A stretch of 64,000 nucleotides of DNA, taken from positions 9,176,001 through 9,240,000 of the forward strand of contig OY987267.1 in NCBI GenBank assembly GCA_963920665.1. Reading direction: 5' to 3'. This DNA comes from Straminergon stramineum (lineage: Eukaryota; Streptophyta; Bryopsida; Hypnales; Calliergonaceae). The notes beneath the pieces were generated by a model. It was given only the letters and a program-made list of their open reading frames with translations. It searched no databases and was not told the origin of the DNA. Numbering within the stretch: the stretch's first letter is position 1; every line of letters begins with the position of its first letter. A program made the position numbers and the translations under genes. Positions 60,599 through 64,000 of this stretch are shown here, one piece after another.

Positions 60599-61802
60599 TT
60601 TGTTTTAAGGGCGTGGTGTTGGGCCCATTATTTTGGTGCAAATGGCTGACAAATTGCCCAAAAAAACACTGCTAGAGAATGCACTAGTGCTAATGCAATT
60701 TGCATGAAAGCAAGCTCCAAGGCAAACTCATGTGCAAGTGAAATGATTGCGCTTGCACTTACATGCTTTTGTACATGAAGAGTTTAGAGAATTCTATAGG
60801 AATGTAGTGGGAACATTGGAATTGGCCACCCCTTTAGATTGGGTGGCAAAATCAACCACACTTCTCCTTGCGGTGCATTTTGCTTCCTACATGTGCCTTC
60901 ATAGAGGCCGAATTAGCCACTGAGGCTCATAATGTACTAGGGAATGGGTTCTACAACAACAAGCGGCCCTTGGTGAGCCTTATAGTCACATGTTGCTTCA
61001 TAATCCGTAGTATACAACCTGTTTTCTAGCGTTAAGAGTTGGGCATTCCCCCTTAAGAAATGCAAAATCAATCCGTTGGGAGGGGGTGGAGTTGGTGACA
61101 AAATTAGCATCGCCTCTCCTTCTATTGATTTAGCCTTACAATTTGGCCAGGGCCCCCCTCAAATTATTAGCAAGGGTGTCTTATAACAAAGGGCCCAATC
61201 AAGCAAGTGTGCTTGTAGCCAATGTTGGGTGCTTTCCACCCTTTTCACTAGAGTCGCATTGGAAAGGCCACATGTTTGTCCCCTTCCATAACTAGGTCTC
61301 TCTTCGTATCTAAAAACTGAATATGGACCAATGTGATGAACAATTTTTTGGGATTTATCCTCCAAGAATCAACATTCTAAACCATTCTCCTTTTGAGATT
61401 GAGATAATCCCTCCTTGGATCCATGTGAATGAATTTAGCTTAATTTGAAAAGAGCCATTGACTAACTAAGAAGTTGCACAGTTATGGGCTCTAGCTTTGT
61501 GGAGAGCAAATGGGACCCCCCCAACATTGGTTAATAATATTATGAAAGCAATGGAGGGCCATTAACAGTTGTGAGGCTGAGACATTTCTTAAAGAGCACA
61601 CAATGTCTATGTGTGTGACAAGGGCAAAGGTTGGACATGTATAACCCTTTGGCCTTGGGAGGATACCTTCTGGCCTTGCCCAATGTGGCAGGGTGCAAAT
61701 GCTCGAAGGTATGCATATGCATTATGGATCCTCAATCCATTTGCACCCATAATCCATAGTCAATATGGATACCTTATAACATTTGTAGGTATGAACTATC
61801 TA
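60599..61802. other. Intergenic, nothing assigned
   Basis: Mixed-composition DNA. The short frames on either strand (e.g. 61159-61365 -, 61611-61871 +) carry no recognised motif. A CATTGAC/GAAGTTGC word near 61448-61475 resembles the array at 20.9-21.5 kb. Confidence 0.35.
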
Positions 61803-62306
61803 TTAATCCCTAAAGAATTGAGGAACATTTGGGGCACAAATTGTGAAAAACTACCATTTTTAGAGCAATGAAAAAGGGTGAAATATTTTTTTTTCAAAAT
61901 TCAACCTTACAAATTTGTACCAGACTACTATGGGAATGTGTGGAAAAAATTTCAGAAACTTTGACCATCTAAATTGAAAGATTATTAATAACACTTGAAG
62001 TTAGAAGAAAAAGTTTTTTTTTCCTAACCTTGCCCAACAAGGCCAACAAACTTTAACTCCTTTTAAAGTGATATTTTTACACTGTACATGGTTATCTTTT
62101 TTTGACATTTGCATCTTGTATCATATAAGTTATATACCTGCCAAATTTCAAAATTATTGGAGGAGTTTTGCACATGCAGCCTAAGGGGATACATGTTCAT
62201 ACCTTGTATCAAAAATTTAAGAACACACATTAAAGAATGATTTCACATTCACCTACACAAGATCAATTACGTACATTCAACAATCATTTGGGCTTTTAAG
62301 AATTAA
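61803..62306 (+). mobile_element. TTAA-ended family A element, copy 4 (504 bp)
   Basis: TTAATCCCTAAAGAATTGAGG opens at 61803; the worn right end GGGCTTTTAAGAATTAA closes at 62306. The interior is collinear with 23577-24153, including AACTTTGACCAT, CCTTGCCCAACAAGGCCAAC and CATGTTCATACCTTG, but about 70 bp shorter before the right end. Confidence 0.7.
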
Positions 62307-63911
62307 GCCAAGTCTGATTTCTAAGGGAGTTGCATTATTGTTTTATTGCTTGGTCCAAGAAAGAGTATCACTTATTAACCTTTAGTCCAATGTGAACTTC
62401 TCAATCAACCAAAAAGAAAAAATATGAATACCTTATAATCATTTCATATTTCATGTCTCTCAAAGATTATATAGATTTTTGACATTCTTGAATTTAAGGT
62501 CCCTTGTGTTGTGGCATTGTAGCTAGAATCACTTCATTTTCTAATAAGTTTCACATTGTAAAATCTTGAATTTGAGGTTGAGATCCTACTTTCCTTTCTT
62601 GACAAGTGCACTAATGATTCAACACTAGAAAGGAACAAGGCTTGGAGATTTGAGAATGTTATGTATAGAGTAAGATGGTTCTTGTGTTTCAGGACCCAAT
62701 TGATAGACTATCCAATCTTTTTTTTAAAAAAATTTCATGAAATGATGAGTCCATCGAGTTGGTTATCAACTATAAAATTATCCTTTGACTAGATGAATAC
62801 ATGTACTCCTCATTTCTATAGTAATCCAAAAAGTCATTCATTGGATATATTTTTATTCTATGCCTCTACATAGGATTAAGTGAAGACTCGAGAAAACTAG
62901 TTCCTCTCAAGTAGTTTAAATGCCACAAAAACCTTGTTGAAATGACATCCTCAACGACATTTGGATGTCATTGAGAATGTTGTTTATTTGATGTCATTGC
63001 AACATCAATGTTGAAAAGACGTTTTTGTAACATAAATTTTAACCATGTAGATTTTATTTACAAAATGCATCCAAAAGGTATATTTTAGTTGTAAAATCTC
63101 TCTAAAATATAGATTTTGTATTTTAAAATCTCTCTACTTCATAGATTTTTAAAAATCCTAAAGTCTACCTTATTTGTAGATTTCTCTTCAAATCTATTTA
63201 CATTGTAGATTTTTGAAAATTTTGAAATCTAACACCTTAATAGATTCCCTCACAATACAAAAAAGGATGTGTGATTTAGAGGTAAAATTCACTTATAGTA
63301 TTTCTCCAACTTGCTTCTTCCTTGACAATTGTTATGGGATAATTGTTTAATTTGAAATCTACCCAATTTGTTGGTTGAAACAACATTGGACTTCAAATGT
63401 CGATTTGAAGGAGTGGTTGAAATGACATTTTCAAGAATATCATGTTGTTTCAATATATGTTTCAATTAGAGGGTTGCACTTAGTATAGCATCTCTTTTGA
63501 ATATTTATATCAAGCCATGTTTACAAATGCTTACTTGTGAGTGTGTACATGACATGATCACTTCTATTTCTAATTTTCCATTTCGTAATCAACGTATAAT
63601 GGAGAAGCACCCAAAAACAACAATGTATACAATTGCAATAATTTTTAAACATGGTAATCATTAGAATATAAATCTCGGTAGACAATAGATAGCTTATCAT
63701 ATTGGTCAACAAACAATAAGCTATCTATGGTCAACCTAGATTTAAGTTGTAGAATGACTACTATGTCTAGAAATTATTATTGCAATTGGGTACACTATTG
63801 GTTTTGGATGTTTTTTCATCAAGGGAGGTTAATGTCACTAAAAATAATTTGGGCAAGTCACTTGCAAGGCTATACTAGAGAGTCTAGAAAAATATGTTTA
63901 GAGATACTTTT
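62307..63911. other. AT-rich desert with TAGATTTT-rich stretch
   Basis: No gene supported. Between about 63040 and 63250 the word TAGATTTT(T/G) recurs seven or so times at irregular spacing, in a low-complexity block. Confidence 0.4.
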
Positions 63912-64000
63912 CACTAGAAGAAAACTATGTTGTGGTGAACAAAATCTGAGTGACATTATTGTTCACAACACAATTTTCTGAAAACTTCGTTCACTACAAT
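63912..64000. mobile_element. Start of a CACTA-ended fold-back element, cut by the window end
   Basis: CACTAGAAGAAAACTATGTTG opens at 63912, and the next 80 bp contain ACAACACAATTTTCTGAAAACTTCG. Both correspond to the element at 60393-60598. The right half lies beyond the window. Confidence 0.6.

Overview
This is a stretch of plant nuclear chromosome. The evidence is many short GT-AG introns, a plant-specific TPLATE gene, and plant-type AP2-like and bHLH transcription factors, all set in very AT-rich DNA full of short inverted-repeat elements. The exons are clearly richer in G+C than their surroundings. I infer a non-flowering land plant, perhaps a moss or liverwort, but only from gene style. 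No rRNA gene, tRNA gene, CRISPR array or transposase/reverse-transcriptase ORF could be supported.

Layout: 1-6.6 kb is an AT-rich desert with repeat fragments. A gene island follows at 6.7-20.3 kb: (i) TPLATE, 11 exons, + strand; (ii) a C3HC4 RING-finger ORF, + strand; (iii) directly behind it, with only about 135 bp between, exons encoding a very divergent double-AP2-domain protein, + strand, possibly joined to the RING exon; (iv) a HECATE/INDEHISCENT-type bHLH gene, 4 exons, - strand. From 20.3 to 52.8 kb there is a second desert dominated by non-autonomous elements. A smaller island at 53-57.6 kb holds an ankyrin-repeat, RMT2/GAMT-like methyltransferase (3 exons, + strand) behind a tandemly repeated, telo-box-bearing leader. 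The rest, to 64 kb, is again repeat-rich.

The strongest novel signal is in the deserts. Several unrelated element families (about 150-950 bp) share the same ends, TTAA-CCCCTAAA...TTTAGGGG-TTAA. The invariant TTAA next to a CCC...GGG terminus is the hallmark of piggyBac-type insertion, yet none carries a transposase. One copy is interrupted by a second element family flanked by an 11-bp direct repeat, which gives a relative age. Also notable are a perfect 336-bp palindrome with no spacer at 35829-36164, a CACTA-ended fold-back element at 60393-60598, and a GC-rich 99-bp tandem repeat at 39.78-40.04 kb.

The genes do not form a pathway: TPLATE acts in endocytosis, the RING, AP2 and bHLH genes are regulatory, and the methyltransferase probably acts on arginine of a ribosomal protein. 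Exon borders were set by hand from reading frame, splice consensus and remembered family sequence, not by alignment or transcript data.
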